A DNA stretch of 5,912 nucleotides from the NCBI GenBank assembly GCA_036377055.1, contig DASUZD010000005.1, positions 1 through 5,912 on the forward strand, in the 5' to 3' direction. Positions 1 to 5,048 of this stretch are shown piece after piece. Positions within the stretch are counted from its first letter, which is position 1, and each line of letters opens with the position of its first letter. Under the pieces are notes generated by a model that did not search any database, was not told the origin of the DNA, and was given only the letters and a program-made list of their open reading frames with translations. Origin of the DNA: DASUZD01 sp036377055. Lineage in GTDB: Bacteria > Actinomycetota > Thermoleophilia > Gaiellales > Gaiellaceae. Made by a program: the position numbers and the translations under genes.

Positions 1-42
1 GCCGGATTTACTCCGGCCGCGCCTGCTGCGGTTGGTCGCTAG
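1..42 (+). CDS. possible 3' end of an upstream gene (partial)
   Basis: Frame 1 is open from the window edge to a TAG at 40-42 and would encode the tail AGFTPAAPAAVGR. The Ala/Pro-rich composition and GC-rich third positions suit a C-terminal tail in this genome. A strong inverted repeat begins 14 nt after the stop, as a terminator would. Thirteen residues cannot identify a family. A methylmalonyl-CoA mutase subunit or another acyl-CoA enzyme would be a natural neighbour of meaB, but nothing here shows that. The stretch could equally be non-coding. It also holds a small hairpin (GCCGGA at 1-6 pairing with TCCGGC at 12-17). Confidence 0.25.
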   Translation, partial: AGFTPAAPAAVGR

Positions 43-56
43 CCGAGGAGGGGGCT

Positions 57-83
57 CACGGGGGAAACCCGGTTTCCCCCGTG
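57..83. terminator. perfect 27-nt inverted repeat, likely terminator hairpin before meaB
   Basis: Arms CACGGGGGAAACC (57-69) and GGTTTCCCCCGTG (71-83) are exact reverse complements around a single central C. In RNA this gives about a 12-bp stem with a CCG loop. There is no U-tract on either side, so it is not a classical intrinsic terminator, although high-GC actinobacterial terminators often lack one. Its position, 14 nt after a possible stop codon and 17 nt before the meaB start, fits a terminator insulating meaB from upstream transcription. As a symmetric DNA site it could instead be an operator. Confidence 0.5.
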
Positions 84-88
84 GTTAC

Positions 89-94
89 TAAGCT
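89..94 (+). promoter_or_regulatory. putative -10 box of meaB (TAAGCT)
   Basis: TAAGCT matches the actinobacterial TANNNT -10 pattern and ends 6 nt before the GTG start of meaB, so transcription would begin at or next to the start codon (leaderless mRNA). No Shine-Dalgarno precedes the GTG, which agrees with this. No convincing -35 element is visible. A TANNNT match alone is weak; support comes from similar placement before two other genes in the window. Confidence 0.35.
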
Positions 95-100
95 GCGCGG

Positions 101-1093
101 GTGGCGAGGCGGCGCGAGTGGACGCTCGAGGAGCTGGCGACGGGCGTTCGCTCCGCGGACAAGCGGGCGCTCGCGCGGGCGATCACGCTCGTGGAGAACT
201 CGGAGCCGCTCGCGTACGACCTCGTGCGGGAGCTCTATCCCGAGACCGGCCGCGCGTACGCCGTCGGAATCACCGGCCCGCCGGGCGTCGGCAAGTCGAG
301 CCTGATCAGCTCGCTCGTCCAGCTCGTCCGCGAAGCGGGGCGGACGGTGGGCGTGATCTCGGTCGACCCCTCGAGCCCGTTCACGCAGGGCGCGCTCCTC
401 GGCGACCGGATCCGCCTCGCCGACCACTTCCTCGACCCGGGCGTCTTCATCCGCTCGATGGGCACGCGCGGCCACCTCGGCGGACTGACCGAAGCGGCGC
501 TCCAAGCCATCCTCGTGCTCGACGCGGCCGGAAAGGACGTCGTCTTCGTGGAGACCGTGGGCGCGGGCCAGAGCGAGGTCGAGGTGATCGGGATCGCCGA
601 CACCGTCGTGCTCGTGCTGATGCCGGGCTCCGGCGACTCGGTGCAGGCGCTGAAGGCCGGGATCATGGAGATCCCCGACGTGATCGCGATCAACAAGTCC
701 GATCACCCGGGCGCGAAGACGATGCTGAACGCCGTCCGCTCGATCCTGTCGCTCGACCGCGAACGCGAATGGAAGACGCCGATCGTCCTGACCGAGGCGC
801 TGCGCAGCGAGCACGTGCCCGAGCTCTGGGAGCGAATCGAAACGCACCGCGCGCACCTGGAGGCCGCGGGCCAGCTCGAGGAGCGGCGCAGGAAGAATCT
901 CGCGGGCGAGGTCTTCGCCGTAGCTTCCACCCGAGCGAAGGAGCACCTCGAGCACGCGGTCGCGGACGACCCGGAGCTGCGGCGCCTGCTCGCGGAGGTG
1001 CAGAGCCGTCAGCTCGACCCGCTGACCGCGGTTCGCGAGATCATGGAGAAGGTCTTCCGAATTGGCGATCCGAACGGCACCGGGCCTTCCTGA
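101..1093 (+). CDS. meaB: MeaB/ArgK-type GTPase, chaperone of methylmalonyl-CoA mutase
   Basis: This is a G3E-class P-loop GTPase (330 aa, normal family length). Proteins of this family gate cofactor loading of adenosylcobalamin-dependent acyl-CoA mutases and protect them from inactivation in the cytosol. Visible motifs are a Walker A GPPGVGKSS at residues 59-67, the family-typical SVDPSSP at 87-93, RSMGTRGHLGGL near 118-129, the switch region ETVGAGQSE at 151-159, and the guanine-specificity motif NKSD at 198-201. The charged helical C-terminus (about 245-320) matches the dimerisation arm. The GTG at 101 is preferred: it gives the usual short N-terminal helix before the P-loop, and a TANNNT box lies just upstream. 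The mutase itself is not in the window. The 3' end overlaps ilvA by 32 nt, so the two genes are probably co-transcribed. The mutase served could be methylmalonyl-CoA mutase or a relative; the sequence does not say which. Confidence 0.95.
   Translation: MARRREWTLEELATGVRSADKRALARAITLVENSEPLAYDLVRELYPETGRAYAVGITGPPGVGKSSLISSLVQLVREAGRTVGVISVDPSSPFTQGALLGDRIRLADHFLDPGVFIRSMGTRGHLGGLTEAALQAILVLDAAGKDVVFVETVGAGQSEVEVIGIADTVVLVLMPGSGDSVQALKAGIMEIPDVIAINKSDHPGAKTMLNAVRSILSLDREREWKTPIVLTEALRSEHVPELWERIETHRAHLEAAGQLEERRRKNLAGEVFAVASTRAKEHLEHAVADDPELRRLLAEVQSRQLDPLTAVREIMEKVFRIGDPNGTGPS
1045..1052 (+). promoter_or_regulatory. ribosome binding site of ilvA (GGAGAAGG)
   Basis: This purine-rich Shine-Dalgarno-like sequence lies inside the end of meaB, 9 nt before TTG 1062. 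It decides the ilvA start, because no ATG or GTG occurs in frame between 1062 and the first conserved residues of the enzyme. Confidence 0.6.
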
Positions 1094-2246
1094 CTTCGAG
1101 CGCGCGCGCGAACGTCTCGACGGCGTCGCGCGCGTCACGCCGGTCTACTCGTCCGAGACCCTCTCGCAGCTTACGGGCAGGAAGGTCTGGCTGAAGGCGG
1201 AGAACCTCCAGCGCACCGGCTCGTTCAAGATCCGTGGCGCGTTCAACAAGATCGCCACGCTCGGAAAGGACGCGTCGGCGGCGGGCGTCGTGGCGGCGAG
1301 CGCGGGGAACCACGGGCAGGCGGTCGCATGGGCCGCGCGCGAGGTCGGCGTCCCGTCGATGGTGTTCGTGCCGCAGGACGCGCCGATGGCCAAGGTCGAG
1401 GCGGCGAAGACCTACGGCGCGCGCGTGAAGATGACCGGCGCGCGCTTCGAGGACTCGGTCACCGCGGCGGAGGAGTACGGCGAGGAGACCGGCGCGACGT
1501 TCGTCCACCCCTTCGAGGACGAGACGGTGATCGCCGGTCAGGGGACGCTCGGGCTCGAGATCGCGGACCAGCTTCCCGACGCGGAGACGGTCGTCGTCCC
1601 CATCGGCGGGGGCGGCCTGTGCTCAGGGATCGCGCTCGCGCTCAAGGCCGTTCGCCCGGACGTGCGCGTCGTCGGCGTGCAGGCTGCGGGTTGCCTTCCC
1701 GGCGGGACCGGCTTCACGATCGCCGACGGGATCGACGTCAAGCAGCCGGGCGACCTGACGACGAGCATCCTCGACGACACGCTCGCCGCGCGCGTCGCGG
1801 TCACGGACGAGGAGATCTCGAAGGCGATCGTGCTCCTCCTCGAGCGCGCGAAGCTCGTGGTCGAAGGCGCCGGCGCGGTCGGCGTCGCGGCGCTCCTGCA
1901 AGGGCTCGTGCCCGGCGACGGCCCCGTCGGGCTCGTCCTCTCCGGCGGGAACATCGACGCCACCCTGCTGATCAGCGTCATGCGGCACGGCCTCACCGCC
2001 GCGTCGCGGTACCTCGTCGTGCGGACGCGCGTCTCCGACCGGCCGGGCGAGCTGATCAAGCTGCTCGACCTGGTCGCGCAGGAGCGCGTCAACGTGCTCT
2101 CCGTCGAGCACCATCGCGAGGGAATGGCGATCCCGATCGCGGAGACGGAGATCGAGCTCACGCTCGCGATGCGCGACGAGGAGCACTGCATCGCGCTGCT
2201 CGAAGCGATGGCTCGCTGGGGCTACGACGTCGAGCGGCTCCGCTGA
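1062..2246 (+). CDS. ilvA: threonine ammonia-lyase (threonine dehydratase) with C-terminal ACT domain
   Basis: This PLP enzyme deaminates L-threonine (and usually L-serine) to 2-oxobutyrate and ammonia in the cytosol. At 394 aa it has the length of the medium-size form. The fold type II catalytic domain spans about residues 10-315. It shows the PLP-binding lysine K56 in TGSFKIRGA, SAGNHGQ at 80-86, VIAGQGTLGLEI near 156-167, the phosphate-binding glycine loop GGGGL at 182-186, and SGGN at 294-297. An ACT domain (about 318-394, starting YLVVRTRVSDRPGEL) suggests allosteric control by an amino acid. The start is a TTG overlapping meaB by 32 nt, supported by a Shine-Dalgarno at 1045-1052. The loop after VGVQAA (about 210-220) is roughly 11 residues shorter than in E. 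coli TdcB as I remember it. Pairing with meaB suggests threonine breakdown through propionyl-CoA, but a role in isoleucine synthesis is not excluded. The tdcB name would also be defensible. Confidence 0.93.
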   Translation: MAIRTAPGLPDFERARERLDGVARVTPVYSSETLSQLTGRKVWLKAENLQRTGSFKIRGAFNKIATLGKDASAAGVVAASAGNHGQAVAWAAREVGVPSMVFVPQDAPMAKVEAAKTYGARVKMTGARFEDSVTAAEEYGEETGATFVHPFEDETVIAGQGTLGLEIADQLPDAETVVVPIGGGGLCSGIALALKAVRPDVRVVGVQAAGCLPGGTGFTIADGIDVKQPGDLTTSILDDTLAARVAVTDEEISKAIVLLLERAKLVVEGAGAVGVAALLQGLVPGDGPVGLVLSGGNIDATLLISVMRHGLTAASRYLVVRTRVSDRPGELIKLLDLVAQERVNVLSVEHHREGMAIPIAETEIELTLAMRDEEHCIALLEAMARWGYDVERLR

Positions 2247-2257
2247 GCCGGAGCGTT

Positions 2258-2263
2258 TAGTCT
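2258..2263 (+). promoter_or_regulatory. putative -10 box of the CBS-protein gene (TAGTCT)
   Basis: TAGTCT fits TANNNT and lies in the 27-nt gap after ilvA, ending 10 nt before the GTG start. No Shine-Dalgarno is seen before that GTG, so a very short leader or leaderless transcript is likely. No -35 match is evident. The gene could also be read through from ilvA. Confidence 0.4.
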
Positions 2264-2273
2264 CCAGCTGACG

Positions 2274-2708
2274 GTGAGCACGGTCGCGGACATCCTGGGC
2301 GCGAAGGGCAGGCGCGTTCTGCAGATCGACGCCGACGCGAGCGTCCTCGACGCGATCAAGCAGATGGTGGACGGGAACGTGGGCGCGCTGCTCGTCACGG
2401 AGAGCGGCAACCTGATCGGGATCGTGACCGAGCGCGACTACCTGCGCCGCGTCACCCTGGAGGGCAGGACCGAGAAGGACACGCTCGTGCGCGAGATCAT
2501 GTCTGCGCCGCTCGTCTACGTCACGCCCGAGACGACGATCGAGGAGTGCATGGCCGTGATGACCGAGCGCCGGATCAGGCACCTGCCGGTCCTCGACGAC
2601 GGACGCGAGACGGTCGGGGTCGTCTCGATCGGAGACGTCGTGAAGTTCCAGTCGAAGCAGCAGGACGTTCAGATCAGGCTGCTGACCGACTACATCGGCC
2701 TGCGGTAG
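2274..2708 (+). CDS. tandem CBS-domain protein
   Basis: A 144-aa soluble protein made almost entirely of one CBS pair (Bateman module): CBS1 about residues 8-62 and CBS2 about 76-128. Such pairs bind adenosyl compounds (AMP, ATP, SAM, NADH) and act as small energy or redox sensors. Each repeat ends with the usual ligand-contact pattern: GIVTERDYLRRV (T52, D55) and GVVSIGDVVKF (S118, D121). There is no effector domain, so it probably works by binding a partner or ligand; stand-alone proteins of this kind occur widely in actinobacteria, some of them stress-induced. The GTG start at 2274 leaves only seven residues before CBS1, and no earlier in-frame start improves on it. It follows ilvA by 27 nt. 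The actual ligand and partner cannot be read from the sequence. Confidence 0.93.
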   Translation: MSTVADILGAKGRRVLQIDADASVLDAIKQMVDGNVGALLVTESGNLIGIVTERDYLRRVTLEGRTEKDTLVREIMSAPLVYVTPETTIEECMAVMTERRIRHLPVLDDGRETVGVVSIGDVVKFQSKQQDVQIRLLTDYIGLR

Positions 2709-2713
2709 GCCTT

Positions 2714-2725
2714 CGGAACGTTCCG
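2714..2725. promoter_or_regulatory. 12-bp palindrome upstream of the propeller gene
   Basis: CGGAACGTTCCG is a perfect palindrome in the 60-bp gap between the CBS gene and the secreted-protein gene. It could be an operator half-way to the start codon. It also contains GGAAC, the -35 core used by many ECF sigma factors, followed 16-17 nt later by TGTAGG. Both readings are inference. A 12-bp palindrome can arise by chance in DNA of this composition. Confidence 0.3.
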
Positions 2726-2756
2726 CGCGCTGGTGGTGTAGGAGCCCCAGCAACCG

Positions 2757-2763
2757 AAGGAGG
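2757..2763 (+). promoter_or_regulatory. strong Shine-Dalgarno (AAGGAGG)
   Basis: A near-perfect anti-16S match 5 nt before ATG 2769. It fixes the start of the secreted-protein gene and shows that this gene is translated from a leadered mRNA, unlike meaB, the CBS gene and the GrpB gene. Confidence 0.85.
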
Positions 2764-2768
2764 ACTCG

Positions 2769-3722
2769 ATGCCTTGCCGCCTGGTCCCGCTGGTCGTCGT
2801 AGCGCTCGCCGCCGCACCCGCAGCCTTCGCAGGAGGCCCGAGTCCCGGGGTCTCGCACGGCGGGCCCGGCGTGGTCGCGCCAGGTGGCGCGCTCCGGTAC
2901 GCGGCCGTCGGCACGGCGGATCAGACGACTGTGGCAGCGATCCAGACGAAGAGCGGCCTCGTGGTCCGCAGCACGACGATTCCCGGCGGCTTCGGCATCC
3001 CGGCCATCGACTTCAACGGCACGCGTGGCGGGCTCAGCGCCGACGGATCCACGCTCGTGCTCGGCGACAGCGGCCCGTATCCGGACAAGCAGCGGAGCTC
3101 CTTCGCCGTCCTGTCGACGCACCCGCTCAGCCTCCAGACGCAAGTGACGCTCGCCGGCAGCTTCTCCTTCGACGCGCTCTCGCCGGACGCCTCGAGGCTC
3201 TTCCTCATCCAGCACATGGCCGGCAACGACGTCACCCGCTACGTCGTTCGCGCATACGACCTCGGCCGCGGGCGGCTTCTCCCCGGCCGGATCGCGGACC
3301 GCACGCAGCGCGGCTGGGTGATGCAGGGCATGCCGGTCTCGCGCGCGACGAGCGCGGGCGGTCGCTGGGTCTACACGCTCTACACGAACCCCGGCGGCTA
3401 TCCATTCGTGCACGCGCTCGACACCGTCCGCTCGCAGGCGCACTGCATCGGCGTCCCGTGGAAAGGGAAGCAGGACGCGGTCTGGAAGCTGCGTCTCCGC
3501 CTCGCCGACGGCGGTCGGACGCTGCGGCTCGACCGCGCGAGCGGTCGGCCGTACCTGACGATCGCGACCGGCACGTGGCGGATCTCCTACCCGGCCGCGG
3601 CACGCGGAAGCTCGGCCGCCGGCTTCCCGTGGTGGATCGCCGGCGTCGGTATCGCCCTGCTGCTCTTCGCGAGGCCTATCTCGACCAGAGCTCGAGCGCG
3701 ATTTCGCGCGCACGCTCACTGA
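2769..3722 (+). CDS. secreted, C-terminally anchored beta-propeller-like protein of unknown function
   Basis: A 317-aa protein with a clear Sec signal peptide: R4, hydrophobic core about 5-19, likely cleavage after A21 in AFA. The exported part (about 22-284) alternates short strand-like stretches with repeated GGLSADGSTLVL (88-98), FSFDALSPDASRLFLI (132-147) and SAGGRWVYTLYTNPGGYPFVHALDT (195-219 region). This SxDGxxL pattern is typical of beta-propeller blades of the YVTN/WD40-like type. Near the C-terminus, a hydrophobic segment (about 285-302) is followed by a basic tail rich in Arg, giving an anchor with its end in the cytoplasm. It resembles a recurrent actinobacterial family of cell-surface hypothetical proteins; I know no function for it. 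The start is fixed by the Shine-Dalgarno. The last 47 bp run into the convergent methyltransferase gene, so the basic tail is encoded opposite that enzyme's C-terminus. It may be controlled separately from the genes before it, given the 60-bp gap with a palindrome. Confidence 0.88.
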   Translation: MPCRLVPLVVVALAAAPAAFAGGPSPGVSHGGPGVVAPGGALRYAAVGTADQTTVAAIQTKSGLVVRSTTIPGGFGIPAIDFNGTRGGLSADGSTLVLGDSGPYPDKQRSSFAVLSTHPLSLQTQVTLAGSFSFDALSPDASRLFLIQHMAGNDVTRYVVRAYDLGRGRLLPGRIADRTQRGWVMQGMPVSRATSAGGRWVYTLYTNPGGYPFVHALDTVRSQAHCIGVPWKGKQDAVWKLRLRLADGGRTLRLDRASGRPYLTIATGTWRISYPAAARGSSAAGFPWWIAGVGIALLLFARPISTRARARFRAHAH

Positions 3723-4512
3723 AGCGGCCGTCCGGCGACGTTCGCCGGAGCAACGCGCGCAGGTCGGCCTCGAACTCCTCGAGGCGGTCGCCGAAGAGAT
3801 GCGGCGCCGCCGACGAGAGCGAGAACACCGACGCCACGATGTCGTCCTCGGATCGCTCGAAGATGCGTCCGCCGCCGACGTCGAGCAGGCGCTGGTCGCG
3901 GAAGCCCGCGCCTCGAAGGACCTCGTCCTCGCCCGACGGCAGCGCTCCGCCAGGGACGGCCCGTCGGCCGGCTCGCCGCTCGCCGCCGAGGTACGAGCGC
4001 ACGAGCGCTTCGATCTCCTCGCGCGGCGGCTGCGGCGCCGGCAGGCCTTCGTCGCCGCCGACACCGCGATGCGTGGTGGCGTGGACGTGCACCAGCGCTC
4101 CGTCCGGCTCGAGCATCTCGCGGACGGACGCGGCCACTCGCTCGCGATCCATCCAGTGGAAGGACTGCGCGAACGTGACGACGCGGAAGCGGCCGAGGCC
4201 GGCCGGGAGATCCTCGGCCCGGAGATGTACCCACCTGGCGTTCGCGACCCCCTGCCGCCTCGCCTCGCGCTCGGCCTCGGCGACCATCGCGGCGTCCGCG
4301 TCGATCCCGACGACCTCCGCGAAGAGCGGCGCGAGGACCAGCGCGAGCGACCCCGGTCCGCAGCCGACGTCGAGCAGCCGCCCGGTGCCGTCGAGCTCGA
4401 GCTCGAGCTCGTCGCGAAGCGTGTCCGCGAGCTCGGGCGGGTAGGGGAGCCGGCCGCGCGCGTAGTACGGCGCGCTGCCGGCGTAGAGCAGCTCGTCCCC
4501 AAGCATCCTCAC
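3676..4512 (-). CDS. class I SAM-dependent methyltransferase
   Basis: A cytosolic Rossmann-fold methyltransferase of 278 aa, last gene of the minus-strand operon. Motif I LLDVGCGPGS is at residues 46-55, the acidic end of beta-2 is VVGIDAD at 67-73, the motif II-like stretch (RAEDLP) is near 98-103, and FAQSFHWMD at 114-122 is the post-motif signature of the Methyltransf_11/trans-aconitate methyltransferase-like group. The N-terminal YYARGRLPYPPEL matches the substrate-side helix of that group. The C-terminal half (about 160-278) is divergent, so the methyl acceptor is unknown; a small molecule is most likely. The GTG at 4512 is chosen because it overlaps the cupin stop as GTGA, repeating the junction upstream; ATG 4506, two codons later, is the alternative. 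Residues 35-40 (ELELEL) come from a 6-bp tandem repeat. The 3' end overlaps the convergent propeller gene by 47 bp. Confidence 0.9.
   Translation of the reverse strand: MRMLGDELLYAGSAPYYARGRLPYPPELADTLRDELELELDGTGRLLDVGCGPGSLALVLAPLFAEVVGIDADAAMVAEAEREARRQGVANARWVHLRAEDLPAGLGRFRVVTFAQSFHWMDRERVAASVREMLEPDGALVHVHATTHRGVGGDEGLPAPQPPREEIEALVRSYLGGERRAGRRAVPGGALPSGEDEVLRGAGFRDQRLLDVGGGRIFERSEDDIVASVFSLSSAAPHLFGDRLEEFEADLRALLRRTSPDGRFSERAREIALELWSR
3731..3749. terminator. hairpin just after the propeller gene, possible terminator
   Basis: TCCGGCGA (3731-3738) and TCGCCGGA (3742-3749) form a perfect 8-bp stem with a 3-nt loop, beginning 9 nt after the plus-strand stop at 3722. There is no U-tract. 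It sits inside the methyltransferase coding sequence (its RRTSPDG region), so for the minus strand it would be an internal hairpin about 55 nt before the stop. It could end plus-strand transcripts or be a chance GC palindrome. Confidence 0.3.
4391..4411. repeat. 6-bp tandem repeat, 3.5 copies of TCGAGC
   Basis: The unit TCGAGC is repeated head to tail over 21 nt inside the methyltransferase gene. On the minus strand it encodes alternating Glu and Leu (ELELEL, residues 35-40) just before motif I. As the unit is 6 bp, copy changes would add or remove two residues without shifting the frame. Each copy also contains the self-complementary GAGCTC. Confidence 0.8.
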
Positions 4513-5048
4513 GTCCAGGGCAGAGGGCGCACGTCGTCCGGCCGTCCCGGCTGCCACTGCGGGAACCGCGCGTACGCCTCGCGCGACTTCGTCGTCTCGG
4601 TCTCGACGCCCGCGCCGTGGCGGAGCGCCGTCTCGTCTCGCGGGAAGACGACGTCGCCGGCGTGTCCGCGCGAGCCGGCCGCGAAGATCACGCACGGCCC
4701 CTCGCCCGCGCCGACGAAGATGTGCTCGGTTCCGGGCGGGCAGTGGACGAAGTCGCCGGCACGAAGCGGCCGCTCCTCGCCCTCGACGATCAGCAGGCAC
4801 TCGCCGACCAGCACGAGGAAGTCTTCCTGGTTCGCCTCGCGGTGGTACATCCCGCTCGGCCGTCCCGGGTGGATGACGCCGATCGTGTAGCCGATCTCGG
4901 AGAAGTGCGCGTCGTCGCCTTCGAAAATGCACGCCGCGCCGAAGAACTCGTTGTGCACCCAGGCCGCGTCGGCGACGTTCACGACGAACCAGCCGTCCGT
5001 CACGGCGGTGAGGCCTTCCGGCCGCTGTTCGAGGCGCGCTTCGTTCAC
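4509..5048 (-). CDS. single-domain cupin protein
   Basis: A 179-aa protein with one cupin beta-barrel. Cupin motif 1 is around residues 67-83 (MYHREANQEDFLVLVGE), with probable metal ligands H69, E71 or E75. Motif 2 is around 98-112 (GDFVHCPPGTEHIF), with PPGTEH and ligand H109. Single cupins of this type are metal-dependent isomerases, dioxygenases, or sugar or small-molecule binding proteins; the sequence does not pick one. The N-terminal part (about 1-60) contains the conserved-looking WFVVNVADAAWVHNEFFG stretch seen in cupins of unknown function. The GTG start overlaps the TGA of the GrpB gene (GTGA, 5048-5045), and its own TGA overlaps the methyltransferase GTG, so translation is probably coupled along all three genes. 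A shared small-molecule pathway is an inference. Confidence 0.9.
   Translation of the reverse strand: MNEARLEQRPEGLTAVTDGWFVVNVADAAWVHNEFFGAACIFEGDDAHFSEIGYTIGVIHPGRPSGMYHREANQEDFLVLVGECLLIVEGEERPLRAGDFVHCPPGTEHIFVGAGEGPCVIFAAGSRGHAGDVVFPRDETALRHGAGVETETTKSREAYARFPQWQPGRPDDVRPLPWT

Noticed and set aside
1..17. Small hairpin at the window edge considered as a tRNA or other RNA gene
   Set aside because: A 6-bp stem with a 5-nt loop and no cloverleaf partners or TPsiC-like arm; it is within a possible coding tail and too short to call.
56..1138. A 360-codon minus-strand open frame opposite meaB
   Set aside because: It has an Arg/His/Asp-rich composition with no motif, and the meaB strand carries unmistakable GTPase motifs.
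118..1194. A long plus-strand frame shifted against meaB
   Set aside because: It is an out-of-frame shadow: Arg/Gly-rich, no domain, and incompatible with the intact MeaB reading.
1623..4502. A 959-codon open frame on the minus strand across ilvA, the CBS gene and the propeller gene
   Set aside because: It is antisense to three recognisable genes, its product is low-complexity Arg/Ala/Ser/Asp sequence with no domain, and long antisense open frames are expected at this GC content.
3799..4890. Plus-strand open frame opposite the methyltransferase and cupin genes
   Set aside because: It has a repetitive Arg/Ala/Glu composition and no recognisable fold, while the opposite strand encodes complete methyltransferase and cupin domains.
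4632..4932. N-terminal extension of the methyltransferase frame upstream to 4932
   Set aside because: The extra residues are an Arg-rich out-of-frame reading of the cupin gene. Homologous sequence begins at about MLGDELLYAGS, and the GTG at 4512 gives a clean 4-nt overlap.
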